Shown in pieces: positions 1 to 10,226 of a stretch of DNA of 63,198 nucleotides. The translations under genes and the position numbers were made by a program. Each line of letters starts with the position of its first letter. The stretch's first letter is position 1. Origin of the DNA: Thiogranum sp. GTDB lineage: Bacteria; Pseudomonadota; Gammaproteobacteria; DSM-19610. The DNA is taken from positions 1 through 63,198 of the forward strand of contig JASBST010000070.1 of NCBI GenBank assembly GCA_030148775.1. The letters run 5' to 3'. The notes under the pieces are model-generated. The model was not told the origin of the DNA. It made no database searches and saw nothing but the letters and a program-made list of their open reading frames with translations.

Positions 1-39
1 CACAACAATCTTCTTGACGCGTTCTTCGACATTGCTCAT
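1..39 (-). CDS. acpP: Acyl carrier protein, N-terminal fragment (cut by window edge)
   Basis: Only the first 13 codons are in the window. They read MSNVEERVKKIVV, the typical start of bacterial AcpP, which carries acyl intermediates on a phosphopantetheine arm during fatty-acid synthesis. The serine that receives the arm lies outside the window. The gene follows fabG in the same direction, as in the standard fab cluster, and a GGAC/GAGGAC-like ribosome site sits just upstream of the ATG. The assignment rests on the N-terminal sequence plus the gene order. Confidence 0.85.
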   Translation of the reverse strand, partial: MSNVEERVKKIVV

Positions 40-137
40 CGCTGAAAAGTCCTCAGTTATATGTAATCAGTCCGGGCTGCGCGCGTATTTTAGTGAAAAG
101 GCGATTACCATGCCAGTCAACTGAACCCGAATCTTTT

Positions 138-155
138 CTCCGGTGGTTTCCGGAG
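138..155. other. Short GC-rich hairpin between fabG and acpP
   Basis: CTCCGG and CCGGAG form a perfect 6-bp stem around a 6-base loop. On the leftward (fab) strand the stem is followed by A residues, not T residues, so it is not a classic intrinsic terminator. It could be a processing or attenuation point that sets acpP above its upstream genes, since ACP is usually far more abundant than the Fab enzymes. That role is inference. Confidence 0.3.
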
Positions 156-226
156 TCGCGCAAGTTAGCAGATAATATTTCGTGTGTAAACAAAGCTCTA
201 TAAACGGAATCCGAGAGATTTTTGCA

Positions 227-994
227 TCATCCCATAAACATCCCACCGTTCACGTGCAGCGTCTGTCCGGTAATATAGGCCGCCTGTCCAGAAGCCAGAA
301 ACGCCACCGCGGCGGCGATATCCTGCGCCGCACCCAGGCAGCCCAGGGGTATTTGACCGATAAGCGCCGCACGCTGGCTGTCCGGCAACTCCCGTGTCAT
401 GTCGGTGTCGATGAACCCGGGAGCCACCGCATTGACGGTGATGCCGCGCGATCCGACCTCACGTGCGAGTGACTTGGTGAAACCCAACATTCCCGCTTTG
501 GCGGCGCAGTAATTCGCCTGACCAGGATTGCCGGTGGCACCGACCACCGAGGCGATATTGATAATACGCCCGTGCTTGGCCTTCATCATCCCGCGCAGAC
601 AGGCCCGGGTGAGGCGAAAAACCGACGTCAGGTTGGTGTCGATAACCGACTGCCATTCCTCGTCTTTCATGCGCATCAACAGATTGTCGCGGGTGATGCC
701 GGCATTGTTCACCAGAATGGTGGGCGGACCAAAACGATCGTTGGTGGTTTGCATCGCGGCTTCGATCGAGGCCGTATCGGTCACGTCCAGACACAGACCG
801 AGTCCTTCACAGGCGCTGGCGTCGAAATCCCTCTGTATGGCCTCCGCGCCCAGGCCGCTGGTCGCCGTGCCGACCACCCGGGCGCCAAGCGACGCCAGCC
901 GACGCGCGATCGCCTGCCCTATACCACGGCTGGCACCGGTGACCAGCGCAACTTCGCCCGCCAGTGTCATGGTTGTTTCCGCTTCCCCGCTCAC
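227..994 (-). CDS. fabG: 3-oxoacyl-[acyl-carrier-protein] reductase FabG
   Basis: This is the NADPH-dependent reductase that converts 3-ketoacyl-ACP to 3-hydroxyacyl-ACP in the fatty-acid elongation cycle. It is a short-chain dehydrogenase. The nucleotide-binding TGASRGIG is at residues 19-26, NNAG at 96-99, and the catalytic Ser149, Tyr162 and Lys166 are in place. I chose the GTG start because it overlaps the fabD stop in GTGA and has a GGAGGGG ribosome site about 5 bases upstream, which suggests translational coupling. An ATG eight codons later (position 970) would give a more usual 247 residues and cannot be excluded. It is cotranscribed with plsX, fabH and fabD. Confidence 0.95.
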   Translation of the reverse strand: MSGEAETTMTLAGEVALVTGASRGIGQAIARRLASLGARVVGTATSGLGAEAIQRDFDASACEGLGLCLDVTDTASIEAAMQTTNDRFGPPTILVNNAGITRDNLLMRMKDEEWQSVIDTNLTSVFRLTRACLRGMMKAKHGRIINIASVVGATGNPGQANYCAAKAGMLGFTKSLAREVGSRGITVNAVAPGFIDTDMTRELPDSQRAALIGQIPLGCLGAAQDIAAAVAFLASGQAAYITGQTLHVNGGMFMG

Positions 995-1938
995 GTCAGC
1001 CCCTCCTGTGCGGCTTTCAGTTCATCGGCGGTTTGGACCGCCAGATTTTCTATCGATTTCTCGATACGCTTGTTCAAACCAGTGAGAACCTTGCCTGGCC
1101 CCATCTCCAGAATCCGACCGATACCGCGCGCGTGCATGGCGCGGATCGTCTCGACCCAGCGCACCGGCTGATACAACTGCGCCTCCAGCGCCGTACGCAA
1201 CGCCTCGACGCTGTCGTGGCTGCTGACATCGACATTGTGCAGTATGGGGATTCGCGGGGTGTCGAAGGCCGTGGCCGTCAGCGCGTCCGCGAACGCCTCG
1301 GCTGCGGGACGCATCAAGGCGCAATGGGACGGCACCGAAACCGGCAGGCGCAGCGCGCGCCGGGCGCCGGCTTCGGTGGCGAGCGCCATGGCCCGTTCGA
1401 CCGCCGCCCGGTCGCCGGCAATCACCACCTGGCCCGGCGAGTTGAAATTCACCGCACTGACCACCTTGTCGCCGGCCGCCTGCGCGCACAAGTCGATCAC
1501 CTGAGCGTCATCCAGGCCCAGAATCGCCGCCATCGCACCGCTGCCTTCCGCCACCGCGTTTTGCATCGCCTGCGCCCGCGCCTCGACCAGGGCCACCGCC
1601 GCGGCGAAATCCACGGCGCCGGCGCATACCAGCGCGCTGTATTCGCCGAGACTGTGTCCGGCCATCAGCGCCGGTCGCAGATCGCTGACCGACTGCCAAC
1701 AGCGCCACACCGACACCCCCGCGGCCAGCATCGCCGGCTGCGTGACCGCGGTCTGGTTCAACAGCTCCGCGGGCCCCTCTTGAACCCGTCGCCACAGATC
1801 GTAACCGAGCACCTCGGAGGCCTGCGCGAAAGTCTCGCCCACCTGGGGAAAGACCTGCGCAAGCGGTGCCAGCATGCCGACGGACTGCGAGCCCTGGCCA
1901 GGAAACACCATGGCTAGTTGGTTGGCACTAGTCGACAT
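991..1938 (-). CDS. fabD: Malonyl-CoA:ACP transacylase FabD
   Basis: FabD moves the malonyl group from CoA to ACP, supplying the chain extender for fatty-acid synthesis in the cytoplasm. The active-site GHSLGE has the nucleophile Ser96. Arg121, which holds the malonyl carboxylate, and His205 in the PSHCALM stretch are also present. At 315 residues it is close to the usual 308-315. The N-terminal FPGQGSQ motif is intact. The gene starts two bases after fabH ends and overlaps fabG, so the three are one translational unit. Confidence 0.96.
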   Translation of the reverse strand: MSTSANQLAMVFPGQGSQSVGMLAPLAQVFPQVGETFAQASEVLGYDLWRRVQEGPAELLNQTAVTQPAMLAAGVSVWRCWQSVSDLRPALMAGHSLGEYSALVCAGAVDFAAAVALVEARAQAMQNAVAEGSGAMAAILGLDDAQVIDLCAQAAGDKVVSAVNFNSPGQVVIAGDRAAVERAMALATEAGARRALRLPVSVPSHCALMRPAAEAFADALTATAFDTPRIPILHNVDVSSHDSVEALRTALEAQLYQPVRWVETIRAMHARGIGRILEMGPGKVLTGLNKRIEKSIENLAVQTADELKAAQEGLT

Positions 1939-1940
1939 GA

Positions 1941-2909
1941 TCAGAATTTCAACAGCACGGAGCCCCAGGTGAAACCACCTCCGAAGGCCTCCATCAACAA
2001 GGTTTCACCGGCTTTGATACGCCCGTCACGTACCGCCACATCCAACGCCAACGGCACCGAAGCGCTTGACGTGTTGCCATGTTCGCCAACTGTGACCACC
2101 ACCCGGTCCATCGGCATTTTCAGTTTCTTGGCCGTGGCCTGAATAATGCGTATGTTGGCCTGATGCGGTATCAGCCAGTCGATGTCGCTTTTGTCGAGCG
2201 CATTGGCTTCAAGCGTTTCATCCACAATACGGCCCAGGGTGTTCACCGCGACCTTGAACACCTCGTTACCTTTCATTGTGACGAAGCCTTTGCCGTCCTT
2301 GAAACTCTCATATCCTTGGCTAACGCCACCGGGCACGGAGAGCAGGTGCTCGTAAGCCCCGTCGGCGTGAAGATGAGAGGAGAGGATACCGGGCTCCTCG
2401 CTGGCCTCCAGTACCACGGCGCCAGCACCGTCGCCGAACAGCACACAGGTGCTGCGATCTTTCCAGTCCAACACCCTGGACAGGGTCTCGGAACCCACCA
2501 CCAAGGCACAGCGCGCGCTGCCCGTACGGACGAATTTGTCGGCTACACCCAGTGCATACACAAATCCCGTACAGACCGCCTGCAAATCAAAGGCCGCGCA
2601 GCCGTGACGATCGAGTCGTTTTTGCAACAAACAGGCAGTACTGGGAAAAACGCGGTCCGGCGTTGTCGTGGCAACGATGATCAGGTCGACGTCCTGGGAA
2701 TCGCGGCCGGCCGCCTGCAACGCCTTCAATGCCGCCTGTTCGGCCAGATCCACGGTATTCTGCCCGTCCGCGGCGATGTGCCGTTCACGGATTCCGGTGC
2801 GCTCGCGGATCCATTGGTCGCTGGTGTCGACGATTTTCTCCAGATCCTGATTGGTCAACACCTTGTCAGGCAGATAACCACCCGTGCCCGTTATGCGTGA
2901 ATAAATCAA
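1941..2909 (-). CDS. fabH: 3-oxoacyl-ACP synthase III (KAS III) FabH
   Basis: FabH starts fatty-acid synthesis by condensing an acyl-CoA primer (usually acetyl-CoA) with malonyl-ACP. The Cys-His-Asn triad is visible: Cys113 in AVCTGF, His249 in PHQANIRI and Asn279 in GEHGNTS. The length of 322 residues is normal for a thiolase-fold KAS III. The start overlaps the end of plsX by four bases, so translation is probably coupled. The context is the conserved plsX-fabH-fabD-fabG-acpP order. Confidence 0.96.
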   Translation of the reverse strand: MIYSRITGTGGYLPDKVLTNQDLEKIVDTSDQWIRERTGIRERHIAADGQNTVDLAEQAALKALQAAGRDSQDVDLIIVATTTPDRVFPSTACLLQKRLDRHGCAAFDLQAVCTGFVYALGVADKFVRTGSARCALVVGSETLSRVLDWKDRSTCVLFGDGAGAVVLEASEEPGILSSHLHADGAYEHLLSVPGGVSQGYESFKDGKGFVTMKGNEVFKVAVNTLGRIVDETLEANALDKSDIDWLIPHQANIRIIQATAKKLKMPMDRVVVTVGEHGNTSSASVPLALDVAVRDGRIKAGETLLMEAFGGGFTWGSVLLKF

Positions 2910-3934
2910 ACTGCCTGTCTCTCCACTATCGCCGCCTGCAACTGCGAACTGATCAGTTGCGGCACGTTACGCTCGACCACCACCGCGGCCACTTCGATCG
3001 CATGGCTGAACGCCAACGCATCCGCGCCACCGTGACTTTTGATGACCGAACCGCGCAGTCCAAGCAGACTGGCGCCGTTGTAGCGGCGCGGATCGATCTG
3101 TCGTTTGAAGGCCTTGAGAACCGGTAACGCCACCAGGCCCGCGATACGGGTAAAAATATTTCGCGTGAACTCGCGGCGGATGAAATGATAAATCAGCTTC
3201 GCCGCGCCCTCGGTACTCTTCAGTGAAATATTGCCGGCGAATCCGTCGCAGGCGACGACGTCGACCTTGCCGCTGTAGACATCGTCGCCTTCCACAAATC
3301 CGATATAATTTAGCGGGCTGGCCGACAGCAACGCCGCGGCCTCACGTAACGTGTCGCTGCCCTTCATTTCCTCCTGACCGATGTTCAACAGACCGACGCT
3401 CGGCTGCGGATTACCATCGACCGCACGCGCGAGGACTGAACCCATCAGACCGAACTGAAACAAATGTTCCGGTGAACTGTCGATATTGGCGCCCAGATCC
3501 AGCATCCAGGTGTGGCCGCTGATACTCGGCAATGAGGTACATATCGCCGGTCGGTCGATACCGGGCAATGTCTTGAGCACGAAACGCGCGGTGGCCATCA
3601 GCGCCCCGGTGTTGCCCGCGCTCACGCACGCCTGCGCGCGACCCTCCTTGACCATGTCAATGGCCACGCGCATGGAAGAATCCTTTTTGAAACGCAGTGC
3701 CCGTGAAGGCAACTCGTCCATCTCGACCGTCTGTGAGGCGTGCTGGATCCGCAGGCGCGCATGCTCCGCCGCACCGAGCTTTTTCAGGCCGACCTGGATG
3801 ACCTCTCGATCGCCCACCAGCAACAGATCGAAACCACTGCGTTTGCCGAGGAAACGCAGTGCCGCCGGGAGCACCACATCGGCGCCGTGGTCGCCACCCA
3901 TGACGTCGAGGGCAATTGTGCGCACTTCGGTCAT
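2906..3934 (-). CDS. plsX: Phosphate acyltransferase PlsX
   Basis: PlsX makes acyl-phosphate from acyl-ACP and phosphate. PlsY then uses acyl-phosphate to start phospholipid synthesis. The N-terminal [10 protein letters not shown] is the family hallmark, and GNTGALMA and the C-terminal [11 protein letters not shown] are also present. I chose the ATG that gives [11 protein letters not shown] (342 residues, the usual length). A GTG five codons upstream is possible but adds an untypical leader. The gene lies between rpmF and fabH, as in many gammaproteobacteria, linking membrane-lipid supply to ribosome production. Confidence 0.94.
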   Translation of the reverse strand: MTEVRTIALDVMGGDHGADVVLPAALRFLGKRSGFDLLLVGDREVIQVGLKKLGAAEHARLRIQHASQTVEMDELPSRALRFKKDSSMRVAIDMVKEGRAQACVSAGNTGALMATARFVLKTLPGIDRPAICTSLPSISGHTWMLDLGANIDSSPEHLFQFGLMGSVLARAVDGNPQPSVGLLNIGQEEMKGSDTLREAAALLSASPLNYIGFVEGDDVYSGKVDVVACDGFAGNISLKSTEGAAKLIYHFIRREFTRNIFTRIAGLVALPVLKAFKRQIDPRRYNGASLLGLRGSVIKSHGGADALAFSHAIEVAAVVVERNVPQLISSQLQAAIVERQAV

Positions 3935-4021
3935 GCAATAAAAACACACGCCACTTCACGAAACAGGCGAAGCAGCGTGGTGGACGACCGGAAAGCGTAG
4001 GCGGACTGGCCGCGAGACGGT

Positions 4022-4201
4022 TTAATCAAGGTCCTTGCTGATGACCTTGCGGCCACGATAATAACCGTCGGGGCTTATATGATGACGAAGATGCTTTTCG
4101 CCCGTGGTCTGCTCGACCGACAAGGCATTCGTCTTGAGCGCGTCGTGAGAACGACGCATGCCCCGCCTTGAGGGAGTTTTACGGCTTTTCTGGACCGCCA
4201 T
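4022..4201 (-). CDS. rpmF: 50S ribosomal protein L32
   Basis: The reverse strand encodes 59 residues beginning [20 protein letters not shown] and ending RKVISKDLD, a normal bacterial L32. It belongs to the large ribosomal subunit near the peptidyl transferase region. There are no zinc-binding cysteine pairs, so this is the zinc-free type. It sits between yceD and plsX, the conserved place for rpmF, and is probably transcribed from the promoter upstream of yceD. Confidence 0.96.
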   Translation of the reverse strand: MAVQKSRKTPSRRGMRRSHDALKTNALSVEQTTGEKHLRHHISPDGYYRGRKVISKDLD

Positions 4202-4229
4202 GACAATTCTCCTGCGTATAGCTGTCTGA

Positions 4230-4727
4230 CTAAGTTTTCAATTTTTCCAAAACGGAAAACGGATTGTCTCTTTCCTGTACCGGCCGGTTGCGGTAACCCG
4301 ACTCACACTGCGTCTCGCCGCCATGCATCGGCACCGCGGGTATGAGCAACAATATCTCGTCCTCCACTACATCCGCGGTACGCAGCAACTCGCCGTTGGC
4401 CAACAAGGGTTCGTACCCTTCCGGCAAACGATCGATTTCGGCCTCGCTGGCAACGATGCCGAGGCGAAACTCCACCTGCAACGGAAATTCAAGCGCCTGC
4501 AGGCAACGCTGACAGATCAACCGAAGTCGCCCTTCGATCAGACCCGTGAGCACACGCAAACGCCGCTCATCCCGCCGGAACGTCAGCAACACCCGCAAGC
4601 CGCCCTCGGTATCCGCCAGCAGTGGCCGCAAGCGCTCAAAGGCGGCGATCGCGATTTCACCGCGGAACGAACGCCCGGCGTCGGCAAGACCGATGGGCTC
4701 AACAGTCTCCGGGAGACAATCCAGCAT
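4230..4727 (-). CDS. yceD: YceD / DUF177 family 23S rRNA accumulation protein
   Basis: This 165-residue protein belongs to the DUF177 (YceD) family. It is encoded directly upstream of rpmF, as in Escherichia coli, where YceD affects 23S rRNA accumulation. The typical start ([21 protein letters not shown]) and the C-terminal [10 protein letters not shown] are recognisable. A CxxC-like pair (CQRC) in the middle and a cysteine near the C-terminal third suggest metal or structural roles, but the biochemical function is not established. Its promoter lies so close to the ATG that the message may have almost no leader. Confidence 0.88.
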   Translation of the reverse strand: MLDCLPETVEPIGLADAGRSFRGEIAIAAFERLRPLLADTEGGLRVLLTFRRDERRLRVLTGLIEGRLRLICQRCLQALEFPLQVEFRLGIVASEAEIDRLPEGYEPLLANGELLRTADVVEDEILLLIPAVPMHGGETQCESGYRNRPVQERDNPFSVLEKLKT

Positions 4728-4736
4728 AAGCGCGGA

Positions 4737-4766
4737 ATAATACGCTTAAACCGGGCGGGGTGTCAA
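4737..4766 (-). promoter_or_regulatory. Sigma-70-type promoter of the yceD-rpmF-plsX-fab operon
   Basis: On the reverse strand TTGACA is followed after 18 bases by TATTAT. The predicted start of transcription is about 3 bases before the yceD ATG at 4727, so the transcript would be nearly leaderless. The hexamers are close to consensus, which fits a strongly expressed ribosomal and lipid operon. Confidence 0.6.
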
Positions 4767-4821
4767 AGCTAACATGCTGATAAATGGACAGGTTAGGTCG
4801 CCGCTCCGGCGCCGGAATCGG

Positions 4822-4850
4822 TTGACAGCGCGGTCGGATTTGCGTAGAAA
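4822..4850 (+). promoter_or_regulatory. Sigma-70-type promoter of pycA-pycB
   Basis: TTGACA and TAGAAA are separated by exactly 17 bases. Transcription would start near 4857, about 60 bases before the GTG of pycA. It is divergent from the fab-operon promoter about 60 bases away, so one regulator could act on both. Confidence 0.5.
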
Positions 4851-4916
4851 AACAAGCTCTTTCGGTGAAAACCGCGAAGAGGCCGGAAACTGGCTGGCCG
4901 CAGGGGGCGCCGTCAC

Positions 4917-6335
4917 GTGTTCAAGAGAATCCTGATCGCCAACCGTGGGGAGATCGCGGTGCGCATCGTGCGTGCCTGTCAGGAGGCCGGCATCGAGTCG
5001 GTCGCCATCTACAGCGACGCCGACCGCCACGCGCTGCATGTCAAAAAGGCCGACGAGGCCTACAACATCGGCCCCGACCCGGTGGCCGGCTATCTCAACG
5101 CCCACCGCATCGTCAACCTGGCGGTGGCCACCGGCTGCGATGCCCTCCATCCGGGTTATGGTTTCCTGTCGGAGAATCCGGAATTGGCGCGTATTTGTGC
5201 CCGTCGCGGGGTCAAATTCATCGGGCCTTCCGAACAGGTGATCCGCAGCATGGGCAATAAAATCGAAGCCCGTCTCAGCATGCAAAAAGCCGCTGTGCCG
5301 GTGGTACCCGGCGGCGACAGCAGCCTGAGCAGCCTCGAAGAAGCCCTCGCGCTGGCGCAAAACATCGGTTTTCCCATCATGCTGAAAGCCACATCCGGTG
5401 GCGGCGGACGCGGGATCCGTCGCTGCAACGACCGGGGGGAACTGAAACGCAACTACGAACGCGTACTGTCGGAGGCACGCAAGGCCTTCGGCAGCGCCGA
5501 GGTTTTTCTGGAGAAGTGCGTCGACCGCCCGCGCCATATCGAGGTGCAGATCCTCGCCGACGAACACGGCAACGTCGTGCATTTGTTCGAGCGCGACTGT
5601 TCGATACAACGCCGACATCAGAAACTGATCGAGATCGCCCCCTCGCCACAGCTCGACGATGACCAGCGCCGGCTTATTGGCGAGTACGCCATTCGCGCGG
5701 CGCGCGCGGTGGGCTACCAGAACGCCGGGACAGTGGAATTTCTCATGGACGAGGACGGCAATTTCCACTTCATGGAAATGAACACCCGGCTGCAGGTGGA
5801 ACATACGGTCACCGAGAGCATCACCGGTATCGACATCGTCGGCGAACAGATCCGCATCGCCGAAGGCAAACCTCTGGGCTTCACCCAGGCCGAGATCCAG
5901 CGGCGCGGCTACGCCATGCAGTTCCGTATCAACGCCGAGGACCCGAAAAACGATTTTCTGCCCAGCTTCGGGCGCATTACGCGCTACTTCGCCCCCGGCG
6001 GACCGGGGGTGCGCACCGACGCGGCGATTTACACCGGCTATACCATACCGCCCTACTACGACTCGATGTGCGCGAAGCTCACCGTCTGGTCGCTACATTG
6101 GGAGGGACTGCTGCGCCGCGCCAGCCGTGCGCTGCAAGATACCGGGGTGTACGGTGTAAAGACCACGATTCCCTATTACCTGGAAGTCCTGAAGGTGGAT
6201 GCATTCAGATCCGGTAGATTCGATACCGGATTTGTTGCGCAGCACCCGCAACTGGTCAACTATAAAACCAGTCGGCCCGCGCGCGAGCTCGCCGCGGTGG
6301 TCGCCGCCGCGCTGGCGGCACACGCCGGTCATTGA
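4917..6335 (+). CDS. pycA: Pyruvate carboxylase subunit A (biotin carboxylase)
   Basis: The 472-residue protein is a biotin carboxylase of the AccC/PycA family. It carboxylates a biotin carrier using ATP and bicarbonate. The N-terminal KRILIANRGEIAVR, the ATP-grasp loop GGGGRGIRR near residue 160 and EMNTRLQVEH near 286-296 are intact. The start is a GTG. The next gene encodes a carboxyltransferase with a biotinyl domain, so this is subunit A of two-subunit pyruvate carboxylase, not the AccC of acetyl-CoA carboxylase. Automatic annotation often calls it AccC. It would refill oxaloacetate for the citric acid cycle. Confidence 0.88.
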   Translation: MFKRILIANRGEIAVRIVRACQEAGIESVAIYSDADRHALHVKKADEAYNIGPDPVAGYLNAHRIVNLAVATGCDALHPGYGFLSENPELARICARRGVKFIGPSEQVIRSMGNKIEARLSMQKAAVPVVPGGDSSLSSLEEALALAQNIGFPIMLKATSGGGGRGIRRCNDRGELKRNYERVLSEARKAFGSAEVFLEKCVDRPRHIEVQILADEHGNVVHLFERDCSIQRRHQKLIEIAPSPQLDDDQRRLIGEYAIRAARAVGYQNAGTVEFLMDEDGNFHFMEMNTRLQVEHTVTESITGIDIVGEQIRIAEGKPLGFTQAEIQRRGYAMQFRINAEDPKNDFLPSFGRITRYFAPGGPGVRTDAAIYTGYTIPPYYDSMCAKLTVWSLHWEGLLRRASRALQDTGVYGVKTTIPYYLEVLKVDAFRSGRFDTGFVAQHPQLVNYKTSRPARELAAVVAAALAAHAGH

Positions 6336-6358
6336 CTCATCGGAGAGGCGTTTGCGTC

Positions 6359-8176
6359 ATGTCTAGGGTTCATATCACCGATGTCATTCTGCGCGACGCG
6401 CATCAATCGCTCATCGCCACGCGCATGCGCACCGCGGACATGCTGCCGGTGTGCGCGCAACTGGATGAAATCGGTTTCTGGTCGCTGGAAGCCTTGGGTG
6501 GCGCCACGTTCGACGCCTGCCTGCGCTACCTCAAGGAAGACCCCTGGGAGCGTCTGCGCCAGTTACGCGCGGCGTTGCCGAACACACGTTTGCAAATGCT
6601 GTTGCGCGGACAGAACCTGCTCGGCTACCGGCACTATTCCGACGACGTGGTACGCGCCTTCGTCGACAAGGCCGCCGCTAACGGTATCGACGTATTTCGT
6701 ATCTTCGACGCGCTCAACGACGTGCGCAATCTGGCTACCGCCATTGAAGCCGTACTTGCCGCCGGCAAGCACGCCCAGGGTACTATTTGCTACACCACCA
6801 GCCCGGTGCACAGTACGGATCAATTTGTTGCCATGGCGCACGAACTCGCCGCCATGGGGTGTCACAGCGTGGCGATCAAGGACATGGCGGGACTGCTCAC
6901 GCCGAAGGTGAGCGCCGAACTGATCGCCAAGCTGGTGGCGGCGGTGGATATCCCGGTGCACCTGCACAGCCACGCCACTGCCGGAACCGCGGAAATGTGC
7001 CAGTTGAAGGCGATAGAGAACGGTTGCCGGCATATCGATACGGCTATCTCGGCCTTTGCCGGCGGCGCCTCGCACCCGCCCACGGAAAGCATGGTGGCGG
7101 CCCTCGCCGGGACCGAGTACGACACCGGCCTCGATCTGAAGAAACTGCAGACGATTGGTTTTTACTTTCGCGAAGTGCGCAGGAAATACCATCAGTTCGA
7201 AAGTGAAATGACCGGACTGGATACGCGGGTGCAGGTCTACCAGGTGCCCGGTGGCATGATTTCCAACCTCTATACGCAGTTGCGCGAACAGGCCGCACTG
7301 AACCGGATCGAGGACGTATTGGAGGAAATCCCGCGGGTGCGCGAGGATCTGGGCTATCCGCCGCTGGTGACGCCGACTTCACAAATCGTCGGCACCCAGG
7401 CGGTCCTCAACGTGCTCACCGGAGAACGCTACAAAACCATCAGCAATGAGGTAAAACTCTATCTGCAAGGTCGCTACGGGCGCGCGCCGGGCCAGGTCAA
7501 CGGCATGCTACGCCAACAGGCGATCGGCAACGAGGAGACCATCGACATCCGTCCGGCCGATCTGCTGCGCGACGAGATGCAGACGCTGCGCGAAGAGATC
7601 GGCGAACTGGCCCAAAGCGACGAGGATGTGCTCACCTACGCCATGTTTCCTGGACTGGGCCGCGATTTTCTCAGCCAGCGTGCCGCCGGCACGCTGCAGC
7701 CGGAGCCACTGGAAGAAAAAGCGCCCGGAACCGATGCCGGTCGCCACAAACCGACCGAATTCAATGTGACGCTGCATGGCGAAACCCACCATATCCAGAT
7801 CACCGGCAGCGGCCACCACACCCAGCAGGAGCGCCCTTTCTACCTGACTGTGGACGGCGTGCCCGAGGAAATCCTGGTGGAGACACTGGCCGAACTCGAC
7901 GATGGCGCTACCGACTCACCGGCAACGGTCAGCGGCAGCAAACGACCGAAGGCGACTGCGCCCGGCCATGTGACCACCTCGATGCCCGGCACTGTGATCG
8001 AGGTCCTGGTGCAAATCGGCGCCGACGTTGCAGCCGGCGATCCGGTATTGGTGACCGAAGCAATGAAAATGGAAACTGAAATCCAGGCGCCGGTGAGCGG
8101 CCGCGTCGAGGCGATTCACGTGGCCAAGGGAGACAGCGTCAATCCGGACGAAACCCTGATCGAAATCGTCTCTTGA
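6359..8176 (+). CDS. pycB: Pyruvate carboxylase subunit B / oxaloacetate decarboxylase alpha-type carboxyltransferase
   Basis: The order of parts is an HMGL-like carboxyltransferase domain (DVILRDAHQSLIATRMRT near residues 8-25), a conserved middle domain, a variable linker, and a C-terminal biotinyl domain with EAMKMETEIQ, whose Lys570 should carry biotin. The 605 residues match PycB and OadA, which are homologous. OadA needs the membrane proteins OadB and OadG for sodium pumping, and neither is nearby, whereas PycA is just upstream. Carboxylation of pyruvate is therefore more likely than sodium-driven decarboxylation. I chose the ATG with GGAGAGG eight bases upstream; a TTG nine codons earlier lacks such a site. 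Confidence 0.87.
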   Translation: MSRVHITDVILRDAHQSLIATRMRTADMLPVCAQLDEIGFWSLEALGGATFDACLRYLKEDPWERLRQLRAALPNTRLQMLLRGQNLLGYRHYSDDVVRAFVDKAAANGIDVFRIFDALNDVRNLATAIEAVLAAGKHAQGTICYTTSPVHSTDQFVAMAHELAAMGCHSVAIKDMAGLLTPKVSAELIAKLVAAVDIPVHLHSHATAGTAEMCQLKAIENGCRHIDTAISAFAGGASHPPTESMVAALAGTEYDTGLDLKKLQTIGFYFREVRRKYHQFESEMTGLDTRVQVYQVPGGMISNLYTQLREQAALNRIEDVLEEIPRVREDLGYPPLVTPTSQIVGTQAVLNVLTGERYKTISNEVKLYLQGRYGRAPGQVNGMLRQQAIGNEETIDIRPADLLRDEMQTLREEIGELAQSDEDVLTYAMFPGLGRDFLSQRAAGTLQPEPLEEKAPGTDAGRHKPTEFNVTLHGETHHIQITGSGHHTQQERPFYLTVDGVPEEILVETLAELDDGATDSPATVSGSKRPKATAPGHVTTSMPGTVIEVLVQIGADVAAGDPVLVTEAMKMETEIQAPVSGRVEAIHVAKGDSVNPDETLIEIVS

Positions 8177-8206
8177 GCGGCGACCGTCCGGCTGGGGCAG
8201 GCACCG

Positions 8207-9499
<1,293 letters not shown>

Positions 9500-9511
9500 T
9501 CAGGAGAGGAT

Positions 9512-9817
9512 TCAGGCATTCATCTGCGCGTGCCAGTGGACGATATGCCCCGCCTCGAATTTATCTTCCAGTTGCGGCAAAAGGGCGGCGATTTTCTCCG
9601 GGCTGTCGAAGAACTCGACGCTGACCGGCAGGTCGAGCGACAAATCCAGCAGCGACGAGGAATGGACGGTACCGCTACGGCCGAAACCGGACACCGCGCG
9701 AAATACCGTCACGCCGCGAACCCGGGCCTCGTCGTGCAGACAGCGCAGCAGGTCTTTTAAAGTCTTGTCCGCTTCTGTGAGGTAGATGCGTACAAAGGTT
9801 ACTGTTTCAAATTTCAT
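9512..9817 (-). CDS. DUF190 family protein paired with CrcB
   Basis: This is a 101-residue DUF190 protein. The family has a PII-like ferredoxin fold and is often encoded beside, or fused to, the fluoride channel CrcB/Fluc. Features are the N-terminal ETVTFVRIYLTEADK and the middle RGVTVFRAVSGFG, which resembles the ligand loop of PII proteins. It overlaps crcB by four bases (ATGA), so the two are translated together. A regulatory or sensing role in fluoride or anion handling is inferred from the pairing. Confidence 0.8.
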   Translation of the reverse strand: MKFETVTFVRIYLTEADKTLKDLLRCLHDEARVRGVTVFRAVSGFGRSGTVHSSSLLDLSLDLPVSVEFFDSPEKIAALLPQLEDKFEAGHIVHWHAQMNA

Positions 9818-10188
9818 AGCTGCCTCGCCAGCAACACGCCGAGGGTGGCGGCGCCCAGGCACAATACCACGCTCAGTAGCATATTCATCAGTGCCCGCCC
9901 CACCTGTCCGGCCTCGATCAGATTGAGTGTTTCCAGCGAAAAGGTCGAGAAGGTGGTAAAGGCTCCAAGCAGGCCGATAAGCAGAAATGCACGCCAGGCC
10001 ACCCCTACGGCCACCCGCTCGAGCAGCCAAACGCTGAAGAATCCGATCGCCAGACTGCCAAGGACGTTCACCACCAGGGTACCGTACGGAAAACCGCGCC
10101 CGGCCACGGCGTAGACCCAGCCCGAAACCCAGAAACGCAGCAACGCGCCGATGGCGCCACCGCCCGCTATCGCCAGCATCTGATTCAT
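9814..10188 (-). CDS. crcB: Fluoride ion channel CrcB/Fluc
   Basis: The 124-residue protein has four predicted membrane segments and the family signatures GGGAIGALLRFWVS at the N-terminus, NVLGSLAIGF and GAFTTFSTFSLE. Fluc channels work as dual-topology dimers that let toxic fluoride out of the cytoplasm. The FTTFSTF stretch supplies the pore phenylalanines. I see no room for a fluoride riboswitch in the 38 bases between rarA and this gene, so expression probably follows the upstream operon. Confidence 0.93.
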   Translation of the reverse strand: MNQMLAIAGGGAIGALLRFWVSGWVYAVAGRGFPYGTLVVNVLGSLAIGFFSVWLLERVAVGVAWRAFLLIGLLGAFTTFSTFSLETLNLIEAGQVGRALMNMLLSVVLCLGAATLGVLLARQL

Positions 10189-10226
10189 CGGGCGCCAATG
10201 TTACCGGAAGACCGGCGCGGCCGCAT

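Noticed and set aside
4746-5804. Long open frames opposite pycA and other GC-rich genes
   Set aside because: They are antisense shadows of well-conserved genes, with no family likeness or ribosome sites.
6359-8176. Sodium-pumping oxaloacetate decarboxylase
   Set aside because: No OadB or OadG gene is adjacent and a biotin carboxylase is directly upstream, so pyruvate carboxylase fits better.
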